Assembly (NCBI GenBank): GCA_033557465.1
Contig: CM066033.1
Span: forward strand, 909,256,808-909,320,807
Origin: Ichthyophis bannanicus
Lineage: Eukaryota; Chordata; Amphibia; Gymnophiona; Ichthyophiidae
DNA: 64,000 bases
Reading direction: 5' to 3'
The notes beneath the pieces were generated by a model that had not been told where the DNA came from, searched no databases, and saw nothing but the letters and a program-made list of their open reading frames with translations. How positions within the stretch are numbered: the first letter of the stretch is position 1; each line of letters begins with the position of its first letter. Position numbers and translations under genes: made by a program. Positions 11,917 through 22,739 of this stretch are shown piece after piece.

Positions 11917-12877
11917 TGGCGTAGGCGGCGTTGTCGCGCTCGCAGCGCCCGTCCCGGTGCCTCTCCCAGTCCTTGCCGTGCTTGCAGGTGGTGAGCAGCA
12001 GCAGGTCGTCGCCGTTGTGCAGGTGGTAGAGCGCGTTGCGGGTCTCCGAGCCGATACCCGTCAGGTAGCGCTTCCCCTTGAACACCAGCAGGTAGCGGCG
12101 GGCCGGGGGCGAATGCTCGGCCCCCAGCGCTCCCCTGTGGCCGCCCTTCTGCGGGTGGTCTCGGGAGAAGAGCGGCAGGGAGACGTCGAAGCGCGGGCGG
12201 AAGGTGGCCGTGCTCGAGCTGGCCTTGGCGAGCAGCGCCTGAGCCGTGTCGAAGCCCAGCTCGTCCGCGTAGTCCGGCCAGGTGCCCGAGTACAGGTTGA
12301 AGAGCAGGTGGTTCCTGCCGTCCCGCCACAGCGGCAGGCTCTGCAGGCGCGCTCGGGCATTGCCCGCGTACTCTGGCGACAGCTGGTCCCGGTCCAAGGT
12401 GTCGATGGCCGGCACGAAGAGGCACGCCCGGGCCGGGTCGGGCGTGTAGAAGCGGGAGCTCTCCAGGGCGCCCAGCACCTTGCGGTAAGCGTCCGACACC
12501 TTGTCGCCCTTCTGCTGCGGGTACACGTACACCCTGAAGCCGTGCCTCTGACACAGGCTGAAGTCGAAGCAGGTCTCCATCCGGCAGCTCTTGCCCTTGT
12601 AGGCGCCGGCTCGGCTCCGCTGCCACGGCTCGGCATCCTCTCCTTCGTGCTCCAGGTAGCCGCTGAGCGCGCTGCTCCAGCGGGGCCACCGGCTCCTGGC
12701 AGGCTGCGCGCCGTGTCCCGGGCTGCTGTCCGCGGAGAGGGCAGAGGAGGAGGAGGCGGCGGAGGGATACAAGGAGGCGGGGGCCAGGAGTCCGAGGCGC
12801 GGCCCCCCGAAGAAGACACTCAGCAGCAGGCAGCAGGCTCCGAGTGACAGCAGCAGGTACCTTTTGTTGGCCTGCAT
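11916..12877 (-). CDS. ext1c: exostosin-1-type glycosyltransferase, first coding exon
   Basis: This exon encodes the first 320 codons plus two bases of an EXT1-family heparan sulfate co-polymerase. The family acts in the Golgi, adding GlcA and GlcNAc to growing heparan sulfate with EXT2. Seen here: a short cytoplasmic MQANKRY start, a hydrophobic signal anchor (about residues 8-24), a serine-rich stem that is poorly conserved (about 25-90), then [12 protein letters not shown] (98-109), VYVYPQQKG (117-124), [10 protein letters not shown] (194-203), [13 protein letters not shown] (265-277) and [11 protein letters not shown] (294-304), all typical of the exostosin (GT47) domain. The start ATG at 12877 is the only one giving the signal anchor. 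The frame ends AG at 11916, followed by the donor GTAAG, so 962 coding bases, the same position as in EXT1. The divergence from the highly conserved EXT1 points to the ext1c-type paralogue. The family is certain, the paralogue assignment is less so. The remaining exons lie outside the window. Confidence 0.9.
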
Positions 12878-13550
12878 GTGGGCTGCGGACTTAACGGGGA
12901 CCGGTAGAGCCGAGCCGCGGGGGCAGAGAGCATGGAAGAGTTGGCAGGGGAGTTCCGGCCACCGTTACAGTCTGCCGCCCATCCTGGCGAAGAAGCTGCA
13001 AGTTTCCCGTCGGCGCTGGATCCTTCTCCGCGCGGTATCCCGGGAGCCTCCTTTCCCTAAAGGCAGCGAGTTGGGCTGCTCACGCTCGGAGCGGCGGCGG
13101 CAGCAGCTGCATATTGCTCCGAAGTGACAAACAGCAGCGAGAAACAGTAGTAAAGAGAGTCCGCGTGCCTATGGGGAGGGTCCGTCGCGCGCGCACTCCC
13201 CCTCCCCGGGGATCCACACGGGACCCAACAGCGGCAGCGAACAGAGGCGTCCTCCAAGTTGTTGCAATTCGTCTTCGGGACCGAGCCCTTTGCGTTTGTT
13301 TTTCCAGTGAACAGTGCACTACCTCTTTTCATAAAATGTTGTTCTTACTTTAAAAAAGGTGTCCATGTCCTAGGGGTTGTCACGCTACGGAGGAGGGAGG
13401 AAGCTGAATCTGCTGCTCGCTCACGGACGGCAGCCTGTGTGGTGACCCCTCACCCGCTGCTCCGGCTTGCTTCACTAGTCCGTGCTGGCCGGCAACCGAG
13501 CCACGGTGCAGCACCTCACTCCGCCCATCCGCCGTCTCTCTCCGTAACCT
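12878..13550 (-). promoter_or_regulatory. ext1c: CpG-island promoter and 5' UTR region of ext1-like gene
   Basis: GC-rich DNA with frequent CG dinucleotides continues from the exon through about 13550 (for example GTCGCGCGCGCACTCCCC near 13183). No TATA box at a convincing distance was seen, which fits a CpG-island promoter with dispersed starts. The exact transcription start cannot be read from the sequence. Confidence 0.6.
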
Positions 13551-14185
13551 CTAAGCATCTGCCGCTTGCATTGCTCTCCTTATCGGGATATTAGTTTTTG
13601 CTCCTTCACCGCCTCACCTTAGGCGGCGGAAGGGTGGCTGTAACCCTGGTCTCCGCAGAACCAGTGGGATAGGTCTTTTGGTCGGTACTTTACCTCCTCG
13701 CCTCCCCCTTCCAAACCGTGACTCCCACTTCTCCCGCCGTTTTGGGCTCGTGTTGACGTCATTAGCGAGCTTAATTGCCACCGTCGGGATCGCCTGGACC
13801 CGGAGGTGAGAAGCGGCGCGTGCAGAAGGCGTGGCTGGGGGGGCTTTTTGATCTCTGGGAAATACTGTAGTTCAAAACAAAGTATGCACCGGCAAACTGC
13901 GAGGCAAGTGAGGGTCAACTCAGAGTTGCTGAGTTAACCAGTTCCAGGAGTCCTGCTTTTCAATGTATAGCCCAAGGTAATATGATATTTGGGGTCAGTG
14001 AGTCTACCTGTTGAAACCAGGAAGGCTTAACCTTTCCACCAGACTAGGTAGTTGCCTGACAAATAGTAGCTGTGTAGTGAAAAAAAACCCACAACGGATC
14101 TCGAGAGCCACACAAAACTCAAAGAACTCTGGATATGTGTTTTCACAGGAACATTTAGGGAGCAACAGTGTTTGGGAGATCATGA
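13551..14185. other. upstream flank, no gene seen
   Basis: Moderate GC sequence upstream of the promoter. A short GC-rich block at 13600-13830 contains a CRE palindrome, listed separately. No open frame with a recognisable product is present. Confidence 0.5.
13754..13761. promoter_or_regulatory. perfect CRE palindrome TGACGTCA
   Basis: A full cAMP-response-element/ATF consensus lies in a GC-rich stretch about 0.9 kb upstream of the ext1-like ATG. A single 8-mer is weak evidence. It could belong to a distal part of the promoter or to another transcript going the other way. Confidence 0.3.
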
Positions 14186-14189
14186 TTGA

Positions 14190-14462
14190 CAGGGGTGGCT
14201 CAAGGCAATCTGCTCCCTGAGGTGAAGAATGAGATCCCCCCCTCCCTCCCCACCTCAGAGGGGGGTGTGGCTTTTCAGAAATCCAGTCAGAAACTGGATT
14301 AAAGTGCTGCGAAAAGGCTTGGGGGCACATTTTGGCTGTCTGCTATTGTCCTGCCAGCGGTGGCAGGGCAACAGTAGACAGCCGAAATGCACCCCACCAA
14401 GCCTTTGCGCTCTGTGCAGCTGCACTGCTTGCACAGGGCTAGGTAAGGTCCTGTTTGCACAC
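14190..14462 (+). mobile_element. hAT-like MITE, partial
   Basis: It starts CAGGGGTGGCTCAAGGCAA, a hAT-type terminus, followed by the CCTGAGGTG word shared (inverted) with the element ending at 24253. Inside is a hairpin with GCACATTTTGGCTGTCTGCT paired to a matching inverted arm (14330-14400). The right terminus is not clear. The element has no coding capacity. Confidence 0.5.
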
Positions 14463-14498
14463 CAAGGAACTAAAAGACAACAAGAACCAAAACCACTA

Positions 14499-14764
14499 TT
14501 CTCCGTGGACAGCAGGATGTCAGCCGCACTTGGTGATGTCATTCGACGACAACGAGACGGAAGTACTCTCCATAGCTCAAAAGGGCTTTCGCCCTTCTGA
14601 GCATGGGCCAACTGGCCCCACCCCTCTGCCCGCCCCTAGCTAGCCAGTACATCACTAGCTGAGCCTTTTGCTGCTAAGAGGCGGGCACCAGGACAGAGGC
14701 CGACCCCATTCCAGGGGAGGTGGGTGGGTATATGTGGCTGACTTATCCTGCTGTCCACAGAGAA
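14499..14764. repeat. palindromic 'AGGACAAGCAGGATG' family unit
   Basis: A 266-bp unit begins TTCTCCGTGGACAGCAGGAT and ends with the inverted copy ATCCTGCTGTCCACAGAGAA. It is followed by ACAGGTAAGT and then the start of a further unit (TTCTCCTAGGACAAGCAGGA) at 14792. The first 149 bp recur in inverted orientation at 20359-20510. I remember this motif as very abundant in caecilian genomes, but could not check. The class is unclear. No coding capacity. Confidence 0.6.
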
Positions 14765-15031
14765 CTCCTATTACAGGTAAGTAACTCCGTTTTCTCCTAG
14801 GACAAGCAGGATGAGTCAGCCACACTTGGTGCCTCCCAAGCTGCCATGCACTGTGGTGGATGGGGAAGGCCGAGACCCTTGTTCAGGGCTGGCATGTGGC
14901 CTTCTGGTAAGCCTGTTGCAGCCTATGGGCCTGTAGTGGCGATACACGCCTGTGTAGCGTCAGCGTTGTGAGAGGGTGCAGTTACAGGCACCACATGATA
15001 CCACATGATGGCTTGCAGTTGTGGTGCACGC

Positions 15032-15360
15032 CAATGTTCCCTCTAATTTTCTGTAGGCTGTGTGCGCATAAAATATCAGCTGTGTGCAGCTTTTGAAGGA
15101 AGGTTAAATTTTTGTGCGCCACATAACACTCAGAGTTATATACCACACTGATTTTAATCAAATTAAATGAAAATAGACGATTACTAAATGAAGCAGGAAA
15201 TTTCTAGTAATTACAATCATTACTTTTAAATTTTAAAATGTCTGTGTTGTTTTTTATCAGAATCAGAGCCGTAATTTTTGTGCGCTCTGTTGTAAAGTAT
15301 GTGCGCTCGCTCGGCAAGGTGTGTGCGCGCGCACACGCGCACAGCTTAGAGGGAACAGTG
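15032..15360. mobile_element. hAT MITE, 329 bp, with 8-bp target duplications
   Basis: Termini CAATGTTCCCTCTAA and, inverted, CACTGTTCCCTCTAAG are terminal inverted repeats of a hAT-type non-autonomous element. The flanks carry a perfect 8-bp duplication GTGCACGC (15024-15031 and 15361-15368), the duplication length of hAT transposases. The interior is AT-rich and non-coding, with a CpG- and GT-rich right end. Confidence 0.85.
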
Positions 15361-15734
15361 GTGCACGCATGTGCAGAGGATCTAGTTACAGGGTATGGCT
15401 GTGTGGTAACGGAGAGGTAGGCACATCAAGCCGAGGGTGTAGATCAAATCACTGGCCATGAGAATGGTTCAAACGGAGCATTAATACTCTATTTATTTAT
15501 TTATTTTTTTACTCAACGTGTAGCTAACTCCGGAACGTGTTAACGGAGACGTTGTAAAACTGTTAGTATAGCAGGATAACCGGGACTGGGAAATCGCTGC
15601 TTGGCCCAAGACATGACCTAGATTGGCCACTGATGGAAACAGAAGACTGGAAACAGAAGGCTGGGCTTGATGGCTTAGTTTTGACCCAGTATGGCAGATC
15701 ATACGTCTACGTTATCAGTGAGGAGATCGCTACG

Positions 15735-15892
15735 CGCAGGATAGCAAGGCACTGCACGCGGGGATAGCAAGGCAGCATCAGCTGTGCTACAAGAGTAATA
15801 TGGGGAATAGCAAGACAGCATCGGCTGTGCTACAAGAGTGTTATGAGGTTGACCCTTAAGCTACAAGAGCATTATGAGGTTGACCCTTAATC
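15735..15892 (+). repeat. short tandem duplications (AGCAAGGCA / CTACAAGAG units)
   Basis: Units containing GGATAGCAAGGCA, GCATCAGCTGTGCTACAAGA and TTATGAGGTTGACCCTTAA each occur two or three times in succession, with small differences. They indicate local slippage or a small minisatellite. Confidence 0.6.
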
Positions 15893-16244
15893 CCGCAGTG
15901 GCCCGGTGGCCTGTGGGGGTGGCATTCCAGGTTGTTGGGCTGCCTGGTCGACAAGATCCCACGACCTGATGCTTCTCAATATGGTTACTGCTGTTCTTGG
16001 GCAGTGTGTACGTGTGTACCGGTGCCCAGGTGATGAGATAGTCCTTGTTGCAAAGTCTTGGCGGCCTTGCAGGTGTGTGCTATATGAGGAGGGCCTCCGG
16101 AGAAGCGTTTATTGTGAGCGCGCCCCTAGCATGGCTAGGGCCCTTGCCTGAATCCGGGCAGATGGTAAAGTGAATTTGTCGCAGGTCGCAGGCCACAAGG
16201 AGTGCCAATGGGACTTGGAAGCAAGATTGTCTGGGTAGTAGATT

Positions 16245-16370
16245 GCCTGGGTGGTAGACTGCCGCACTAACCGCTAGGCCGCACTAACTGCTAGGCTACT
16301 CCTCCATTAGAGTCCCTAGATGGAGTCCTTAGCACTAACCGCTAGGTTACTCCTACCTTAGATGGAGTCC
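16245..16370 (-). repeat. tRNA-like SINE-head repeats
   Basis: GCACTAACCGCTAGGCCGCA, GCACTAACTGCTAGGCTACT and GCACTAACCGCTAGGTTACT follow one another, each resembling the reverse complement of a tRNA D-arm/A-box region (AGTAGCCTAGCGGTTAGTGC). ATGGAGTCC(C/T)TAG words alternate with them. This is a tandemly amplified fragment of a tRNA-derived SINE. Confidence 0.5.
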
Positions 16371-19300
16371 CTAGGGGTGTAGTCCGTTGGGACTGGGCGG
16401 CCAGGCTTGTGCAGTGTTCCGTGTATGTCCTGGCATACAATTGCGCAGGGCCGTGAAGCTTTCCAACGACCTCGGGGGGGGGGGAAGGGGCTCCTGCTTG
16501 TGGGAGCCACAGCAACCATTCGGTCGTGGTGCGTAGGTAGGTAGAAGACCACAGGGTCAGGTCTGGATCATAACCTGTCAACAGGTCCAGGGTCCTGGGA
16601 AGAGGGATTACCTCGGACAGATGGGACCACTGAGGGATTGAGCCTACGACCTCTTCTGGTACTGGACGGTGGGCATGCGGTCTGTTTGCGGTCAGCTGCA
16701 CTTAAGGAGGATGCAGTGAGCATTCAAATCTATTGGCGGTCAGCCCAACTGTCTAGGCTCTGGAGAACAGAGAACCGACTAGGCCCAGCCACAGTGAAGG
16801 AAACCATCTAGGCTCTGGAGAACAGAGAACCATCTAGGCCCTGGAGAACATTGCTGTACTGTGCTGATGCATTGTAATTCTCAATATGGTTGTCAGCCAG
16901 GTCTCGGACCTGTGACTGGCTGGTCGGACACCCCGTCTTAGCGCATGCTGGGTCAAAGGGCTGCCCTCGAGTTTATCAAAGGAAGATCCAGACTGGAGAT
17001 CCCCAGCTGGCCATGAGCCTGTCACTCTGCCTTCATGCACTCCAAGACGTTAAGGCTTAGTGTCACAGAGCTTAGTGGTGCAGGTGCTCTCCGTAGGATG
17101 GAGAAGAAGGCCCACGCCGTGGCGGTGAGGGTGTTTTTCACAGCAGCAGGAGGATGGCCTGGGTCCTGAGGTGGTTCACTAGAAGGCTCAAGGGTAACGC
17201 ATGGTTTACTGGAGTACAGCAAAGGGCTCCAGAGATGGAAAGGCCGAGGTGTTGCCTACAGGGTGTGAGAGGACTTGTCTACAGGAGAGAGAAGACCAAG
17301 TGAGCTGCCATCACATGAGTATGGTTGTGAGGGCACAGTGTGGGCCCATCCGCCCAGATGGAGTCAGCCAGTTGGAGTCTGGGGTGAGCCCATCTGCCCA
17401 GGAGGAATCTGGGAGGGTAGGAATCCTGAGGTTTTTTTTTTCTTTCCCTGCTGGTTAGTCAGCAAGGTCTGATGGGGAGGGGTATGAGGTTGCGCGACCT
17501 CGGCCGGCATGAGAAGGCTGTTGCTTGGCCGATGTGGCAGCACTGCAGAAGGGCAGACCCCTGGATCTACAATGTGCATCAAGCAGATGTTCCAGGCTGC
17601 CAGAACAATGTGCATCAAGACCAAGTTGACGCTGCTGACTGGTTCAGTGGGCAATGGGGTTCTTCCTCTGGATGCCTCTGTAGGGACAGTAGTTGATGAG
17701 TGCCCCCTCTGTGCCCGAGGGGTGCGAATGTCATTCTTCACACTCCCCGATGCAGGGGTAGCTGGTCATGACTGGTCATGCCTGCAGTCAATGCGGGACC
17801 CTCAATGCAATGTGGGATCCACGGCTGGGATCCGAACCTGCGGCCCCATGCTTGAGGACACATTAACTATGTCTGCTGCACCACCCTGTTGCTGCTGCCA
17901 CCGGTGGTGGAATGTCAGGGCTTCCTTTGGGGTCACGAGGAGCGGAAATATAGGGAGATGCTCTGCAGGACCCACAGTTGGGACTTGAACCAGTGCGCTT
18001 CTGCTCCGGGACACAGAACCTGTGAGCCTGTGCTCCGGGACACAGTACTGTGTGTACTGCACCACCCTGTTGCCACCGTCTCCTCCACGTCTGGTAGACT
18101 GCCAAGTCTTCCATTGTAGGTGGACTGCCAAGTCTTCAATTGTGGGCCGTGTGGGTTCTGCCAAGTCTTCCGTTGTAGGCCCTTCTTTTGAGGCTACAAG
18201 AGGTGAGGCCCACCCAAGTCTCCTGGCAAGGAGCGGCAAGGGCTGCAGGCCATCCGAGTCTCCTAGTAGGGAGTGTACGCTTTAGCTCTTGGACCACAAG
18301 CGTTACGTTAGACAGAGTTGCATGCGCATTCTTGTTACTGATGTGAAGGCTCGTAAGGATTCTTGCTTATCTAGCTACTGCTCTGGACACTGCTGGTGGT
18401 TAGTCAGAGGTGATCGCACAAGCTATTGTGGAGCAGAAGCAAGTGTGAAAAATGCCAAGAAGACATACAGTGTCATGTCTCAGAGTGACTTGCTCAAGGC
18501 TACAGCGGTGACAGTGGGAATTGAGCCCCGGACCTCCTGAGTAGTAGGCTTTTGCCGGAGGAGCCTGATGCTGTTGCTAGAGGGGTCTGGTGCTGGCCCT
18601 CTAATACATGTAAGCGCGTAATGGCTGATAATAGGAGCTGCCTGTTTTAGTCATGGCCCTGCCTGAGGACCAAGGCGGGCCCACGGGTCTGTTTTGCTGA
18701 TGGCAGGAGCTGCCCACTTAGTATTGACGTTGTCTGCGGTCCAAGGAGGACTGTGTTGATAACACGGGGACCCGGCAGTAAGTGTGCCTCCCTCATGGCC
18801 ATTTTGGTAGTGATGATTTCTGCTAGGGCGTGCTTATATGGAGTGTTAGTGAGAAGCAAACCTTGGTCTCTTGGTTACCAAGCAAGTGCTCTAACCATTT
18901 GGCTACTCCAGTCCTTCACTCCAGCATGCAAGAGTCCCGGTAGGAGTGGCGTGAAGCAGTTGTTCTGCCTCGTAAGGATTCTCCCTTTGATTCTCACTTC
19001 TCTAGCTGCCGCTCTGGAAAAGTCAGTCGGACGTGATTGCATGCGATGGGCCTTGTTAGCAGGGCCAGAGTGATTCAAGGGTGACAATCCAGCACCCTAA
19101 TGACCACTTTCCCTCGCAAGCAGGTTAGTGCTGAGGAGGGGAGGGGGGGGGGCTGCTGCCGAGCTAGAATTGGGAGGCGTGACGCCATCATTGCCATCCG
19201 TGCCGAAGGGAGGAAGAGCTCACATTGCTGACGCCAGCACCATTGGCGCCAAGGGATCGCCATCATTGGCAAGGGAGGAACAGAGCTCACAACGTTGATG

Positions 19301-19529
19301 ACACGCTCTGGGATGATGTCCGCTGAAGCTTTCCGGAGCGGTGATGTCCACTGAAGCTTTCCGGAGCGTGAAGCAGTTCAGAGATCCCGGCACCATGAAA
19401 ATCCTCTTCAGCACAGCGCTGTGTGCTGTGGCGCTGTGTGAAGGAGTTCCAGCATCGGCACTGTGTGAAGAAGTTCCAGTGTCGGCATGGCACTGCTCCG
19501 GAGTCCCCTGGTTACCATGGTGTTAGCCA

Positions 19530-19618
19530 ATGCCGTCACAGGGGCGGAGTTCGATTCCCGCCTATGGAGCCAAGGCGTCACAGGGGCGGAGTTCGATCTC
19601 AGCCAATGGAGCCATGGG
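19530..19618 (+). repeat. two-copy tandem with GCGGAGTTCGAT
   Basis: GCGTCACAGGGGCGGAGTTC-type units occur twice (near 19533 and 19567), each followed by GCC(T/A)ATGGAGCCA. The unit is about 42 bp. The word GTTCGATTCCCGCC resembles a tRNA T-arm B box. Confidence 0.5.
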
Positions 19619-20358
19619 GCAGAGCTGACTGATAACCTCACCTCCTGAATATGGCGGTGAGCAGGAGCTCCATAGGGGAAGAAGAGGTCCACAAGATGGC
19701 GTCCAGGGAGAGGCAGACAGAGGTGGAGTTGGCACCATTGAGTGCTGGGCTTGCAACTGGGGATGGAGACCTTAGAGGCACATCCCGAGCGGCAGCCGCA
19801 TGGTGCTCCTTAGCCCCCACATGCAGCATGTTCCCGACTGGAACAAAGGTGCGGCATCAGCTGTAACTCCTGCCGTATTTTGGAGGTTCTTCAATCAATG
19901 GCATTATGCATTCATGGGCTGCCAGAACGACACTAGAAATGCCAGCTGAGGGTGGAGGCCCTTAGGCATACCCCGAGCGGTGGCAGAAGCTGGCTGCAGT
20001 GTCCCTCTAAGGTACGTGAGCAGCATTTGTCCCCATGCACCCGACAGGGGTTTTCTGCCATTGAGAACACATGGCTGTAGGTCTAGGAGCCCCTTAGTCC
20101 CTGGGCCGTGGCACCCGATAGACATTTTTCGCCGCTGAAAGCACATGGCTGTAGGTCCATGAGCTGAAGCTCAACCCCCAGTCAGAGGAGTACCGAATGC
20201 CACTGGAACAGATCTGCAAACAAGAAGCTTTGGACAAGCATTAATACAAGTTTACACACGTAGTGAAGATGAGAAATTTTCTTAATTGTTTAAAAAAGGT
20301 TAGATGTAGGCGGAGAGTAGAAAAGTCCGTCTTGCTGGCAAGGCGGAAGAATTGAAAC

Positions 20359-20510
20359 TGGCTAGCTAAGGGCGGGCAGAGGGGTGGGGCCAGTTGGCCC
20401 ATGCTCAGAAGGGCAAAAGTCTTTCTGAGCTATGGAGAGTACTTCCGTCTCAGAGCTGTCGGATGATGTCACCAAGTGTGACTGACTCATCCTGCTTGTC
20501 CTAGGAGAAC
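20359..20510. repeat. inverted arm of the palindromic family
   Basis: The reverse complement of this 150-bp block matches 14499-14647 over nearly its full length. Shared words include GACGGAAGTACTCTCCATAG and GAGCATGGGCCAACTGGCCC. It ends at TCCTAGGAGAA. Together the two arms bracket about 6 kb in inverted orientation. Confidence 0.7.
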
Positions 20511-20682
20511 ATCCATACACCTATTTGAAAAGCTGAACAAGTCAAATTACTATAGTATAATATAGATCTTTATATACAAATTCCATGTTAGCAGAACACC
20601 TGAACTCAGTCACACATGCACAACTTCGACCCTCACCAATTACAGAATAAGTAACCACAATCTAAAGTAAAAATAAAAATAT

Positions 20683-22618
20683 GTAGACATAGTAACATAG
20701 TAAATGACGGCAGATAAAGACCAGTATGGTCCATCTAGTCTGCCCAGTAAGATGGCAAGAGTAGGTGCACCTGCCGCTCCGTGCAGGCCACCCCTCCCCA
20801 TGTCTTTGTTTTAGGGGTGAACCCTCCCCATGTCTTTGTTTTAGGGGTGAACCCACTGCTCCGTGTAGGACACCCCTGTATGTTGAGAAATTAGTTAAGT
20901 TTATTTTGATTTTATCCTATTGCTGTAAAGCAGGGGTCACCAACCTCCAGAGGGCCGCGGGCCGCACAGCCGACTACCGGCAGACTCGCGGGCCGCACCC
21001 CCCTCCCCCCCCGCGCGAAAAAAAAAACTGCTCATACCTGTACTTTGATTATTCCATGTCAGCTCCCTCCCTTCTTCTGCAGCCGCGGCTCCCTGCCTCT
21101 TAGGGAACCGCGGCTGTGCTTGTAAAATCATTGCGGAGCCCTTCCTGTCTTGACGGGCTCCGTGCAGCATTGTCCCGCCTCTAAAGGAAGTTGTTACCAC
21201 TTCCTTTGGAGGCGGGACAATGCTGCACGGAGCCCGTCAAGACAGGAAGGGCTCCGCGATGATTTTACAAGCACAGCCGCGGTTCCCTAAGAGGCAGGGA
21301 GCCGCGGCTGCAGAAGAAGGAGTCGGTGAGTTTGCCTTGGCGGGCCACACCGGGGTAGAGTCTCGCGGGCCGCACGGAGGGACCTCGCGGCCCGCGGGCC
21401 GCAGGTTGGTGACCCCTGCTGTAAAGGGATCCACTGTGTCTGTCCCATGCCATTTTGAATTCCTTCACTGTATTTGCCCCCACCACTTCCATCGGGAGGG
21501 CATTCCAAGCATCCACCACCCTTTCAGTACAAAAGTATTTCCTGACATTGCCTTTCTATTTACCCCCTTGCAGCTACATGTTATGCCCTCTAGTTTGAAA
21601 GCTTCCCCGTCTTTGGAAGAGGTTTGTTTGTTCATTATTTCTAAGTATTTAAAGGTCTGAATCATATCTCCTCTGTCCCTCCTCTTCTCCAGAGTGTACA
21701 TATTTAGGTCTTCAAGTCTCTTCTCATAAGGCTTCTGACGCAGGCTCCAAATCATTTTGGTCACCTTCCTCTGAACAGTTTCCAATCTTTTTATATCCTT
21801 TGCAAGATATGGTCTCCAGAACTGAACACAGTATTCCAAGTGAGGCCTCACCAGTGACTTATACAGTGGCATTAGTACCTCTTCCTTTCTGCTGATAATT
21901 CCTTTTTGTATGCAACCCAACATCCTCCTGGCCTTTGCTACCGCCTTGTCGCACTGTTTTGCCACCTTGAGATCCGCAGAAATAATCACACCAAGGTCCT
22001 TCTCCTGGTCCATGCACACCAATCTCTCGCCCCCTATCGCGTACATTTCACCTGGATTTCTGCTTCCCAAGTGAATGACACTGCACCTCTTCACATTAAA
22101 TCTTAACTGCCAAGCATTAGGCCATTCTTCCAGCTTTTGTAGATCTTTCCTCATGTTATCCACTCCCTCAGGGGAGTCCACTCTGTTGCAAATTTGTGTG
22201 TCATCTGCAAAAAGACAGACTTTTCAATGCAGTCCTTCAGCAATATCACTCACAAATACATTGAACAGTGCCGGGCTCAGGACCGAACCCTGGGGCACCC
22301 CGCTAATCACCTTCTTTTCATCTGAGTGAGCTCCATTTACCATCACCTTCTGTCGTCTGTCAGTCAACCAATTTCTGATCCAGTTCACTACCTTGGGACC
22401 CATCCCCAAACTACTGAGTTTATTGATAAGCCTCCTATGAGGAACAGTATCAAAGGCTTTGCTGTAATCCAGGTAGATGACATCCATCGCATGCCCCTGA
22501 TCTAGTTCTCTGGTCACCCAGTCAAAGAACTCAATCAGATTTGTTTTGCAAGATTGTCCTTTGGTAAAACCATGTTGCCTCGGATCATGCAACCTGTTGG
22601 TTTTGAGAAAGTCCACAA
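20683..22618 (-). mobile_element. CR1 LINE, 5'-truncated, pseudogenic
   Basis: On the minus strand the CR1 reverse transcriptase begins within the FVDFLKTNRLHDPRQHGF region, continues through VIYLDYSKAFDTVPHRRL and GVPQGSVLSPALFN, and reaches LFADDTQICN. One in-frame stop lies just before LFADD. Next come EKDLGVIISADLKVAKQCDK, HLEYCVQFWRP and the C-terminal region. The 3' end is at about 20683 with a tail resembling TTACTATGTTACTATG. A hAT MITE is inserted in the 3' UTR at 20931-21418. 5' truncation at about 22618 is the usual outcome of CR1 insertion. Confidence 0.85.
20931..21418. mobile_element. hAT MITE, 488 bp, giant hairpin, 8-bp target duplications
   Basis: Termini CAGGGGTCACCAACCT and its inverted copy are flanked by the perfect 8-bp duplication CTGTAAAG (20923-20930 and 21419-21426). 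The centre is a nearly perfect hairpin with arms of about 115 bp (21078-21191 against 21199-21313) and a loop of a few bases. The shared arm words include GGCGGGACAATGCTGCACGG. No open frame is meaningful. It sits in the 3' UTR of the surrounding CR1, so it is younger than that copy. Confidence 0.9.
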
Positions 22619-22739
22619 AATTTAAACTGAAAACCCAAGAAGCTAGAGTCCACATGCAGTGCAACAGTAGATAAATAAGAGATGCAGTTCCCCAATACTG
22701 TGTAAAATATAAAAATAGCACAAAGTCCAATCACTAAAA

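Larger units (their letters stand above)
14830..20358. other. non-coding block between inverted arms, rich in minor repeats
   Basis: About 5.5 kb between the two inverted copies of the palindromic family. It holds the hAT MITE at 15032, short tandem duplications (15735-15892, 16740-16850, 19310-19370, 19530-19618) and tRNA-like words read on the minus strand (GGGATCCGAACCTGCGG near 17828, GGGAATTGAGCCCCGGACCT near 18517, CTCTAACCATTTGGCTACTC near 18889). The latter look like degraded tRNA-derived SINE heads. No long conserved open frame was found and no transposase was recognised. Confidence 0.55.

Noticed and set aside
11744..12847. Long open frame on the plus strand antisense to the ext1-like exon
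   Set aside because: It is the high-GC shadow of the real exon. The minus-strand frame has a signal anchor, conserved exostosin motifs and a splice donor; the plus-strand frame has none.
17509..18540. Several open frames of 80-160 codons in the block between the inverted arms
   Set aside because: They are Cys/Ser-rich, overlap on opposite strands and cross tandem duplications; no conserved domain was recognised.
17828..18920. tRNA genes suggested by B-box-like words
   Set aside because: The words are isolated, lack complete cloverleaf partners and occur as degraded repeats, consistent with SINE heads.
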